Source: Desulfobacterales bacterium
GTDB lineage: Bacteria; Desulfobacterota; Desulfobacteria; Desulfobacterales; C00003060
Length of the DNA stretch: 5,336 bases
Assembly (NCBI GenBank): GCA_030613145.1
Contig: JAUWMM010000166.1
Coordinates: 1-5,336 of the forward strand
Direction of reading: 5' to 3'
The number at the start of each line of letters is the position of its first letter. Within the stretch, counting starts at the first letter, position 1. Under the pieces are notes generated by a model. It had not been told where the DNA came from. It worked only from the letters and a program-made list of their open reading frames with translations, and searched no databases. Position numbers and translations under genes: made by a program. Below are positions 1 through 4,882 of this stretch, one piece after another.

Positions 1-260
1 CATTGGGTGAAACATAACATTCGTCCCTGTTGACGCGTCATCCTTTTGCTAACAGCCAGTTAGGCCTGCCCTGGTGCTCCGGCTTATCATAAGCTACCAA
101 GCCAGTAATCCAGGTGTGGGCCAGGGGTTCTTCAACCGGGACCCGTGAACGTTGAACCGCTCAACCCAGGCTAAAGGCACTTTAGTTCACTTTAGGCACT
201 CCAAGTGAATTGTAAACCGAATAACGATTCACCATACCCGAATAACGGATAACGAAACCC
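1..260. other. Gene-free upstream region with short repeats
   Basis: No reading frame of useful length is seen on either strand. The region holds small repeats. A perfect 10-bp palindrome TGACGCGTCA lies at 31-40, and a 6-bp-arm inverted repeat (GCTTAT/ATAAGC) at 82-94. Two competing stems involve TTCAAC (131-136), GTTGAA (151-156) and TCAAC (161-165). CTAAAG/CTTTAG forms a 3-nt-loop hairpin at 171-185. CACTTTAG is repeated at 178-185 and 188-195. CCGAATAACG is repeated at 217-226 and 238-247, followed by a third partial copy (GGATAACG, 247-254) just before the nadC start. A weak promoter guess is TTCACT (187-192) with TGTAAA (211-216), but the match is poor. I could not assign a function to the region; it presumably carries the nadC promoter. 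Confidence 0.5.
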
Positions 261-1088
261 ATGTTCAAGAATGAAAAACTAATTCGGCTGGCCCTAGAAG
301 AAGACATCGGGTCCGGAGATGTCACAACAGAGGCACTGATCGATCCGGATCATGCGGGGACCTGTGATATTCTTGCAAAAGAGTCCCTGGTCTTGGCCGG
401 GCTTCAGGTGGCTCAAGAGGTTTTTACCACCCTTGACCCTTGCATGAGTTTTGACACCACCTTTCAAGATGGTGACCGGGTAGAAAGCGGGGATAAAATC
501 TTGACGGCCGGGGGCAAACTTCAGGCTTTGCTTACGGGGGAACGGACAGCCCTAAATTTTCTTCAGCGGCTTTCCGGGATTGCAACCCTTACCCGGCAAT
601 ATGTGGATCGTGTTGCAGGATCAAACGTGCGGCTGACCGATACCCGTAAGACTATCCCGGGATGGCGCAGGCTGGAAAAGTATGCGGTAAAGATCGGAGG
701 GGCCTACAACCATCGTTTTGGGCTTTATGATGGCGTCTTGATCAAAGACAACCACATTGCTGCGTACGGCGGGATCACCAAGGCAGTCGCCAGGGTTCGG
801 GATAGCCGACCGCATCTCTTGAGGATAGAAGTGGAAGTCTCAGACATGAACCAGGTCAAAGAATCTCTTGAAAACGGCGTTGATATCATTATGCTTGACA
901 ACATGGACCTAAAAGATATACATAAAGCTGTCATACTTGTCGACGGCAGGGCCATGGTCGAGGTCTCGGGAGGCGTTACCCTGGACACCTTGCCTGAAGT
1001 TGCCAATACTGGCGTTGACGTCATTTCCATAGGCGCTCTGACCCACTCGGCAAGGGCGGTGGACATCAGCATGCGCGTGGTTGGCTGA
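261..1088 (+). CDS. nadC: Nicotinate-nucleotide pyrophosphorylase (quinolinate phosphoribosyltransferase)
   Basis: A cytosolic enzyme that joins quinolinate to PRPP, with decarboxylation, giving nicotinate mononucleotide, PPi and CO2; this is the committed entry to the NAD pool in de novo synthesis. The 275-residue length is normal for the family. Visible family landmarks are the N-terminal EEDIGSGDVTTEA (13-25), GERTALNFLQRLSGIAT (93-109), TDTRKT (126-131), GGAYNHRFGLYDGVLIKDNH (146-165), MLDNM (211-215), EVSGGV (234-239) and ISIGALTHS (255-263). By comparison with characterised family members, R95, R129, K130, H151, R152, K162, E192 and D213 are the expected substrate-binding residues, and all are present. 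The ATG at 261 is the only sensible start because an in-frame TAA lies 18 nt upstream. No Shine-Dalgarno sequence is visible before it. A FabH-like gene follows after 34 nt and probably shares the transcript. nadA and nadB are not in the window. Confidence 0.97.
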   Translation: MFKNEKLIRLALEEDIGSGDVTTEALIDPDHAGTCDILAKESLVLAGLQVAQEVFTTLDPCMSFDTTFQDGDRVESGDKILTAGGKLQALLTGERTALNFLQRLSGIATLTRQYVDRVAGSNVRLTDTRKTIPGWRRLEKYAVKIGGAYNHRFGLYDGVLIKDNHIAAYGGITKAVARVRDSRPHLLRIEVEVSDMNQVKESLENGVDIIMLDNMDLKDIHKAVILVDGRAMVEVSGGVTLDTLPEVANTGVDVISIGALTHSARAVDISMRVVG

Positions 1089-1110
1089 GAAGAATTTACA
1101 ACATTTGGTG

Positions 1111-1118
1111 GAGGAAGG
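1111..1118 (+). promoter_or_regulatory. Ribosome binding site that sets the FabH-like start at 1123
   Basis: GAGGAAGG lies 4 nt before the ATG at 1123, a strong Shine-Dalgarno match with slightly short but workable spacing. The longer reading from the TTG at 1081 would overlap the end of nadC by 8 nt. It would also add 14 residues that precede the usual FabH-family N-terminus. The ATG at 1123 is therefore preferred. Confidence 0.75.
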
Positions 1119-1122
1119 TCTC

Positions 1123-2166
1123 ATGAGGTTTTGTGCAGTCGAATATGCAATTCCAACCAAGCTTGTAACCAATACCGAAATTATTCAGGAGATCATCTCC
1201 AGGAGTACACGTTTTTTAACACAGAAAGCACTCGATTTGCTTGCATTCAGGCTCGACGAACTGTTCAAGAAGGCAGTGACCGAGGTGCGATATCACAGAG
1301 CCAAAAACGAACGTGCGATTCAGTTTGGCATTGAAGCGGGCAAAAAGGCATTAGAGTCAGCCAACATGTCTCCAAAGGACATTGATCTGTTGATCTATGT
1401 GGGCGTTGGGAGAGGCTATATCGAGCCGGCAACTGCCAATGTTTTTCAAAAAATACTTAAGCTAAAGAAAGCCACGTGCTTTGATATCTTGGATGCCTGT
1501 GCAAGCTGGCTCAGGGCGATTCATGTGGCGCATTCTTTTATCAAGACGGGCATGTACAAGAACGTGATGATTTTGAATTGTGAGTTTAACTTTCGGGAGT
1601 ATGCCAATTTTGAGTTTAAGTCGCTCAAGGATATTGAATTCAATTTTCCGACATTTACGATCGGGGAGGCCGCAACTGCCACTATTGTCACCGATTCACA
1701 GGACGATGACGAGTACTACGCCTCCTTTAGGACATGGGGAGACAAGCACACGCTGTGCAAGATACCGCTGCCGCATTTCAGCGAGTACAGCGACGGCGAG
1801 CTAAGGAATGGAATTGAACCCCTCAGGTTCTTCTCTTACGGGGAAAAGATTTTTAGATTTGTCTTTGCGAAGTTGTGCAAGCATTACCGAGAAGACGCCC
1901 AACTGAAAAGTTTCAATCACGAGATCGTTTTCAGCCATGCTGCAAGTGATGCTATGAGCGACAGAGTGATCCAATCGTGCAAGCTTGGTATAGAGAAGGG
2001 TTACAATACTCACAAGCGATTTGGAAACACGGTCTCTGCATCAGTGCCGCTAGCCATGGGTTTGGCCATGAAAGAGGGAAAGCTAAAGAACAACACCAAT
2101 GTCCTCATCGGCTTTGGGTCCGCTGGCGTCTCCACAGCATGGTGTAAGTTCAAGTTTCTAACCTAG
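1123..2166 (+). CDS. Divergent 3-oxoacyl-ACP synthase III-like (FabH/thiolase-fold) protein
   Basis: Predicted 347-residue condensing enzyme of the KAS III superfamily, which joins an acyl-CoA to a (malonyl-)ACP or a related acceptor. The N-terminus has the family pattern of a short strand and then PTKLVTN. The active-site Cys is C126 in LDACASW. His272 sits in VFSHAASDA and Asn302 in RFGNTVSASVPLA. The 30-residue His-Asn spacing equals that of E. coli FabH (H244/N274), so the Cys-His-Asn triad looks intact. The C-terminal Gly-rich GFGSAGVSTAW matches the usual family ending, so the protein appears complete. The N-terminal third (about 25-75) is unlike housekeeping FabH and lacks its usual W-I-x-x-R-T-G-I region. 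The middle (about 160-250) is rich in aromatic and acidic residues. With 347 residues it is somewhat longer than E. coli FabH (317). It starts 34 nt after nadC. No ACP, acyltransferase or other lipid gene is nearby. Substrate and pathway are unknown; it could be a secondary-metabolite or specialised-lipid condensing enzyme. Family confidence is high, exact function low. Confidence 0.85.
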   Translation: MRFCAVEYAIPTKLVTNTEIIQEIISRSTRFLTQKALDLLAFRLDELFKKAVTEVRYHRAKNERAIQFGIEAGKKALESANMSPKDIDLLIYVGVGRGYIEPATANVFQKILKLKKATCFDILDACASWLRAIHVAHSFIKTGMYKNVMILNCEFNFREYANFEFKSLKDIEFNFPTFTIGEAATATIVTDSQDDDEYYASFRTWGDKHTLCKIPLPHFSEYSDGELRNGIEPLRFFSYGEKIFRFVFAKLCKHYREDAQLKSFNHEIVFSHAASDAMSDRVIQSCKLGIEKGYNTHKRFGNTVSASVPLAMGLAMKEGKLKNNTNVLIGFGSAGVSTAWCKFKFLT

Positions 2167-2551
2167 TTTCCATCCAGAAATGGCCCTTTTCAGCAATCGC
2201 CGACTTCGCCATAGTAGCCTTCTTGGCTACGAGCCGACTTCGCCAAAGCACTGGCTGCGACGGCTGAACGGCTGAATCGGCGTCAATCAGCCGGAGGCTG
2301 ACAAGTCTGCGGGCTTGCTTGTGCGACGTACCCAATGTACGCATCCGCGCAACCCCTTGAGACCTTTGCAAAACTGTCATTTTTTCGTAATGCGGTGTCA
2401 GGCTTCGAATTGTAATCCTCGAAATACATAATGTATTCCTCCGGTTAAAATTTTTGCCTTCCTTGCCTGACAAAAAAATGTCTCGTTTTTCAAAGGTCTC
2501 CCTTGATTTCCTTGACCTTGCGAAAAACTGCTCATTTCTGAATTGGAAACT
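2165..2551. repeat. Inverted-repeat-bounded non-coding element, probably MITE-like
   Basis: The left end (about 2165-2196) and right end (about 2518-2551) form an imperfect inverted repeat of some 32-34 bp. The core GTTTCCATCCAGAAATG (2166-2182) pairs with CATTTCTGAATTGGAAAC (2533-2550) with a one-base gap and one mismatch, and similarity continues inwards through a T-run and GCAA. Inside are a 13-bp direct repeat GCCGACTTCGCCA (2199-2211 and 2233-2245) flanking a hairpin GTAGCC/GGCTAC (2214-2230), a tandem CGGCTGAA (2261-2276), a hairpin TCAGCC/GGCTGA (2287-2301) and a stem CGTAC/GTACG (2327-2341). No transposase is present and no clear target-site duplication was found at the ends. The left arm begins on the stop codon (2164-2166) of the FabH-like gene. 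Calling it a non-autonomous mobile element is inference from structure. Confidence 0.6.
2359..2500. repeat. Inner element with 16-bp terminal inverted repeats
   Basis: GAGACCTTTGCAAAAC (2359-2374) and GTTTTTCAAAGGTCTC (2485-2500) are inverted copies with 15 of 16 bases matching, and looser similarity extends inwards to about 30 bp. Nested within are a second perfect inverted repeat TGTCAGGC/GCCTGACA (2396-2403 and 2465-2472) and, near the centre, a perfect 7-bp-arm palindrome AATACAT-A-ATGTATT (2423-2437). The 142-bp size, sharp ends and lack of coding capacity suit a MITE or a folded repeat derived from an insertion sequence. It sits inside the larger 2165-2551 inverted repeat, so it may be a later insertion or an integral part of one composite repeat. 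Confidence 0.6.
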
Positions 2552-2557
2552 GACGAT

Positions 2558-2596
2558 AGTGCCCATTATCCAAGGATTCATTTGTGGATGGGCACT
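2558..2596. repeat. 9-bp inverted repeat (possible hairpin) between convergent genes
   Basis: AGTGCCCAT (2558-2566) and ATGGGCACT (2588-2596) are perfect inverted copies with a 21-nt loop. No T-run follows on either strand, so it is not a typical intrinsic terminator. It lies between the convergent FabH-like and proC genes and directly beside the right end of the 2165-2551 element, of which it may be an outer part. The remaining bases to 2662 show nothing else recognisable. Confidence 0.35.
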
Positions 2597-2662
2597 GACC
2601 TAACGTCTCGGAACTCCTACTCAAACCCATCACTCCAATACTCCCTCCAGGGCGAAGCCCCC

Positions 2663-3520
2663 CTAAGATCCTTGACTTAGCTCCACAGACCGCTGTGCCG
2701 CAGCTCGAACAGCCTCCATAAGATGCTTCTTTACCCTGTGGCTTTCCAGTACCCCGAGTGCTGCTTCGGTGGTCCCGCCTCTGGAGGTTACCTTTTTTCG
2801 AAGCGAGGCTGCAGCCTCGCCGGTCTCTTCCAGAAGCCTTACCGATCCCTTGATAGTCTCAAGGGTTAGCATGAGGGCATGCGAGGGTCTGAGCCCAAGC
2901 CCAGCCCCGGCTTCTACAAGAGACTCTATCACATAAAAGACGTAAGCGGGTCCTGAACCGCTGAGGGCAGTCACCGCATCCAGGTCTTCCTCCTCGAATT
3001 CAATCACCTTTCCAATGGCCTCCAAAATTGTGCGGGCCTGGTTTAGATCGGCCTCCTTTGCATAGCGGTTACCGCTCATGCCGGCTATACCGGCCAGGAC
3101 TAGGGCTGGCGTGTTGGGCATGACACGGACAATGGGAAGAAGTCCCTTTGATTCCTCGTCCAGTGGGGCATACAAGTGTCCTTCGATCCTTTTCATGGGA
3201 AAACCGGCGGCAATTGAGATGATCAGCTTTACCCCTTTTATTGTGTTGGGAAAAGTGTCAGCAAGGGCTTGCAGGACCCCATCCATATGCTGGGGCTTAA
3301 CAGCCAGAATGACAATATCAACCTGGTCAAAAAGTTCCGCATTCTCTTCAGTGGTATTGATCGTATACGTCTCTTTCAGTTGGCGCAGCCGTGCACCTCG
3401 CACATCAGAGGCCCAGATTTGTGCCGATTTACACAGACCGGATTTTGTTAGACCATTGATAATGGCTTCTCCCATGTTACCTGCACCAATAAGTCCGATC
3501 TTTTTGTCCAGCATTTTCAT
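2663..3520 (-). CDS. proC: Pyrroline-5-carboxylate reductase
   Basis: A cytosolic enzyme that reduces 1-pyrroline-5-carboxylate to L-proline with NAD(P)H, the last step of proline synthesis. The 285 residues carry an N-terminal Rossmann fold with GAGNMG (12-17), the strand VDIVILAVKP (67-76), RVMPNTPALV (132-141) and TALSGSGPAY (184-193). The C-terminal dimerisation domain has the P5C reductase signature around KKVTSRGGTTEAALGVLE (242-259). It is slightly longer than E. coli ProC (269), partly through a loop of about 12-15 residues near 115-129, just before the MPNTP motif. The start is the ATG at 3520-3518, because AGGAGG lies 5 nt before it; a second ATG two codons later is less well spaced. 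The gene is convergent with nadC/FabH-like and divergent from the 3960 gene. No other proline genes are present. It ends with TAG at 2665-2663. A weak GGGC-TTC-GCCC hairpin (2651-2661 on the plus strand) lies just past the stop but lacks a T-run. Confidence 0.97.
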   Translation of the reverse strand: MKMLDKKIGLIGAGNMGEAIINGLTKSGLCKSAQIWASDVRGARLRQLKETYTINTTEENAELFDQVDIVILAVKPQHMDGVLQALADTFPNTIKGVKLIISIAAGFPMKRIEGHLYAPLDEESKGLLPIVRVMPNTPALVLAGIAGMSGNRYAKEADLNQARTILEAIGKVIEFEEEDLDAVTALSGSGPAYVFYVIESLVEAGAGLGLRPSHALMLTLETIKGSVRLLEETGEAAASLRKKVTSRGGTTEAALGVLESHRVKKHLMEAVRAAAQRSVELSQGS

Positions 3521-3525
3521 AATGC

Positions 3526-3531
3526 CCTCCT
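3526..3531 (-). promoter_or_regulatory. proC ribosome binding site
   Basis: Read on the minus strand, AGGAGG precedes the proC ATG by 5 nt, an ideal Shine-Dalgarno sequence that fixes the first of two nearby ATG codons as the start. Confidence 0.8.
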
Positions 3532-3543
3532 AAGAAACTGGTC

Positions 3544-3701
3544 AGTCTAAAGTTCGCATAATTACCTAAAATTATTAACAGCTAATTCCCCCCTTTCCTA
3601 AAGGGGGGTTAGGGGGGATTTTTGGGCAACTTGCTGAAATCCCCCTAAATCCCCCTTTAAAAAAGGGGGACTTTAAGGCGTGTTTCCGAGAACTTTGGAC
3701 T
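3544..3701. repeat. Palindromic G/C-run intergenic repeat element
   Basis: The outer arms AGTCTAAAGTTC (3544-3555) and GAACTTTGGACT (3690-3701) match as inverted copies at 11 of 12 bases. The core (3586-3671) is two related hairpins facing each other. CCCCCCTTT/AAAGGGGGG (3588-3596 and 3600-3608, loop CCT) is perfect, as is CCCCCTTT/AAAGGGGG (3651-3658 and 3662-3669, loop AAA). The segments between them (AGGGGGGATTT at 3611-3621 and AAATCCCCCT at 3637-3646) also pair, so the whole can fold into a cross or clover shape. It resembles the C-run/G-run intergenic repeats common in many environmental bacterial genomes (from general knowledge). It lies between the divergent proC and 3960 genes and might block read-through, but it has no transposase and codes for nothing. 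Confidence 0.7.
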
Positions 3702-3905
3702 CTCAAGTTAGAAAGTTGAACATCATATAAATTCAAATTAACGCTACCTGCAGATCTATGTCAACGCGCCGGATGAAATTTATTGACTTTTGAGTCGCAA
3801 TTATTCTAAATATTCTCGCTTAATATCTTTTCAAAAACTGAATTTCTGAGGTTTCATCATTTTAGCCTTATATAACAAACCGTTTTGATCGTCGTTTGAT
3901 CGGTC
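3702..3905 (+). promoter_or_regulatory. AT-rich presumed promoter region of the 3960 gene
   Basis: This AT-rich stretch precedes the exported-protein gene and has no coding content. Candidate elements are TTGACT (3783-3788) with TCTAAA (3805-3810) at 16-nt spacing, and TATAAC (3871-3876), which lacks a convincing -35. A small dyad GACT-TTTG-AGTC (3785-3796) overlaps the first candidate. Two near-identical 12-bp units, CGTTTTGATCGT (3881-3892) and CGTTTGATCGGT (3893-3904), lie in tandem just upstream of the first in-frame ATG; with the true start at 3960 they would fall in the leader or promoter. None of these is a strong match. Confidence 0.3.
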
Positions 3906-3943
3906 ATGTTTTCAAGAACGAAAATTTTACCCAAAATCTTCAA

Positions 3944-3952
3944 AGAGAGGGG
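3944..3952 (+). promoter_or_regulatory. Ribosome binding site that sets the start at 3960
   Basis: AGAGAGGGG lies 7 nt before the ATG at 3960. The ATG at 3954 would be only 1 nt away, and the ATG at 3906 has no purine-rich site ahead of it. The 3960 start also leaves a textbook signal peptide at the N-terminus. Confidence 0.6.
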
Positions 3953-3959
3953 CATGATA

Positions 3960-4805
3960 ATGACTGGGAAGAGGAGCTTACATCCATATTGTATTATCAT
4001 AATGTTGACAATCTTTCTTATCACATCTCAGGCCTCTGCTCTTCTAACAGCCGATGATGTCGCAAATCAAGTCAAAGAATCATTGGCCGCTGGGGCAACA
4101 GCGGAAGATGCGGTTAAATCAGCTGTCGCCTCGGCCATCGCACAAGGGATGTCGGCAAAAGACGCGGCTGCTGCGGCCGCAAAGTATGCTGTAGAAGCCG
4201 CTCTCACCTCGGACCAGGACGTCAACGCAGCGATCCGAGGCGCAGTGATAGGGGCTGCCAACGGGGCGATCGCAGCGGGCCAGGATGCAAATGCTGCCCT
4301 TGAAGGTGCCTGTCAGGGTGTTATTAGCGCAGCAGCAGAGGCGGGCGCAGATATCCAATTGGCGGCATGGATGGCTGTAGGCGCTTCCGTGAGCCACGCC
4401 GTGCAACATAACCAGGATAGTACCCTTGCTGTTTGTGCTGGAGTAACAGGTACGATAACCGGAGCGGTCGAGTCCGGGCTAGGTTCTAAAGAGAAAGCCA
4501 CAGTGGTTTCTGGTTCCGCCAAGGGCGCAATCGCTGAAGCCATAGTCACTGGCCAGGATACGAGGACCATCGCTACGTCAGTTCAAAGCTGTGTCTATTC
4601 GGCAGCCGAAAGTCACGGGCTCAATGCTGCCAACATGGCCATGGGTGCTGCTGCGGCTGCCAGTATAGCGGATACTTTACCTCCCAGGGCTCATCCATCT
4701 AGTGAGAGAACGCCCTCACGAGGTGCTCCGGAAGGTCCGGCTATGCCCGCTCCTGAACCTGATCCGATAGAACCAGTGCCTGATCCAACAGCGAGCGGGG
4801 TGTAG
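3960..4805 (+). CDS. Exported Ala/Gly-rich protein with 22-residue tandem repeats
   Basis: I do not recognise a named family. From the ATG at 3960 it is 281 residues; an upstream in-frame ATG at 3906 would give 299. Residues 1-27 form a Sec signal peptide: a basic start with K4, R5 and H8, a hydrophobic core YCIIIMLTIFLIT, and the cleavage motif ASA at 25-27. Residues about 30-242 are made of degenerate units, most exactly 22 residues long. They start near 64, 86, 108, 130, 152, 174 (25 long), 199 and 221, and shorter units come before them. Units often open with Q-D (86, 108, 152, 199), hold Ala/Gly at fixed places including GxxxG spacings, and end in Gly. This suggests short helices separated by Gly turns, with glycine-zipper packing. 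The tail, from about 241 to the end, is rich in Pro and Glu (PAPEPDPIEPVPDP) and looks disordered. Three Cys lie in the repeats. It probably acts in the periplasm, at the outer membrane or outside the cell. A predicted beta-barrel gene follows after 77 nt. The function is unknown. Confidence 0.85.
   Translation: MTGKRSLHPYCIIIMLTIFLITSQASALLTADDVANQVKESLAAGATAEDAVKSAVASAIAQGMSAKDAAAAAAKYAVEAALTSDQDVNAAIRGAVIGAANGAIAAGQDANAALEGACQGVISAAAEAGADIQLAAWMAVGASVSHAVQHNQDSTLAVCAGVTGTITGAVESGLGSKEKATVVSGSAKGAIAEAIVTGQDTRTIATSVQSCVYSAAESHGLNAANMAMGAAAAASIADTLPPRAHPSSERTPSRGAPEGPAMPAPEPDPIEPVPDPTASGV
4047..4685 (+). repeat. Coding region of degenerate 22-residue (66-bp) protein repeats
   Basis: At DNA level the repeat units are well diverged, but the codons for the Gln-Asp pair recur as CAGGAC/CAGGAT at 4215, 4281, 4413 and 4554. 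The spacings are 66 bp, 132 bp (2 x 66) and 141 bp (2 x 66 plus 9, from one 25-residue unit). Because the period is clear in protein and blurred in DNA, the repeat looks old and kept by selection rather than freshly amplified. Confidence 0.75.
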
Positions 4806-4863
4806 GAGCAGAGGTGGCCGTCCTGCCAATTCCATTGTAAACCCACGAAATCAAGAGTTGTGA

Positions 4864-4873
4864 CAAGGGGAGG
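4864..4873 (+). promoter_or_regulatory. Ribosome binding site of the beta-barrel gene
   Basis: AAGGGGAGGT, ending 9 nt before the ATG at 4883, is a strong Shine-Dalgarno match. It supports that start although it leaves an unusually long N-terminal part before the hydrophobic signal core. No promoter is evident in the 77-nt gap from 4806, which fits co-transcription with the preceding gene. Confidence 0.65.
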
Positions 4874-4882
4874 TATACTGAA

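Noticed and set aside
60..160. Possible tRNA or structured RNA upstream of nadC
   Set aside because: Several short stems are present, but there is no acceptor stem, T-loop or anticodon arrangement on either strand.
1081..1122. TTG-initiated 14-residue N-terminal extension of the FabH-like protein
   Set aside because: It overlaps nadC, has no ribosome site of its own and precedes the normal family N-terminus, whereas the ATG at 1123 has a strong ribosome site.
725..1172. Minus-strand frames opposite nadC
   Set aside because: They are antisense to a confidently identified nadC, with no motifs or ribosome sites.
2199..2245. CRISPR-like direct repeat (two 13-bp copies 34 bp apart)
   Set aside because: There are only two short copies, the spacer itself contains a hairpin, and no cas genes are present; it is part of the repeat element.
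2150..2581. Minus-strand open frame of 143 codons
   Set aside because: It spans the nested inverted-repeat block, shows no protein family pattern and has no good ribosome site. It looks like a chance frame through a repeat, although such frames are often annotated as hypothetical proteins.
2558..2596. Intrinsic terminator for the convergent genes
   Set aside because: The 9-bp stem has a 21-nt loop and no T-run on either strand, so it was kept only as an inverted repeat.
3078..3533. Plus-strand open frame of 151 codons
   Set aside because: It lies wholly antisense to proC, which has clear family motifs and an ideal ribosome site; the composition is that of a shadow frame.
4067..4570. Several minus-strand open frames opposite the repeat protein
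   Set aside because: The Ala/Gly-rich plus-strand codons (GCN, GGN) leave few stops on the other strand, so long antisense frames are expected by chance.
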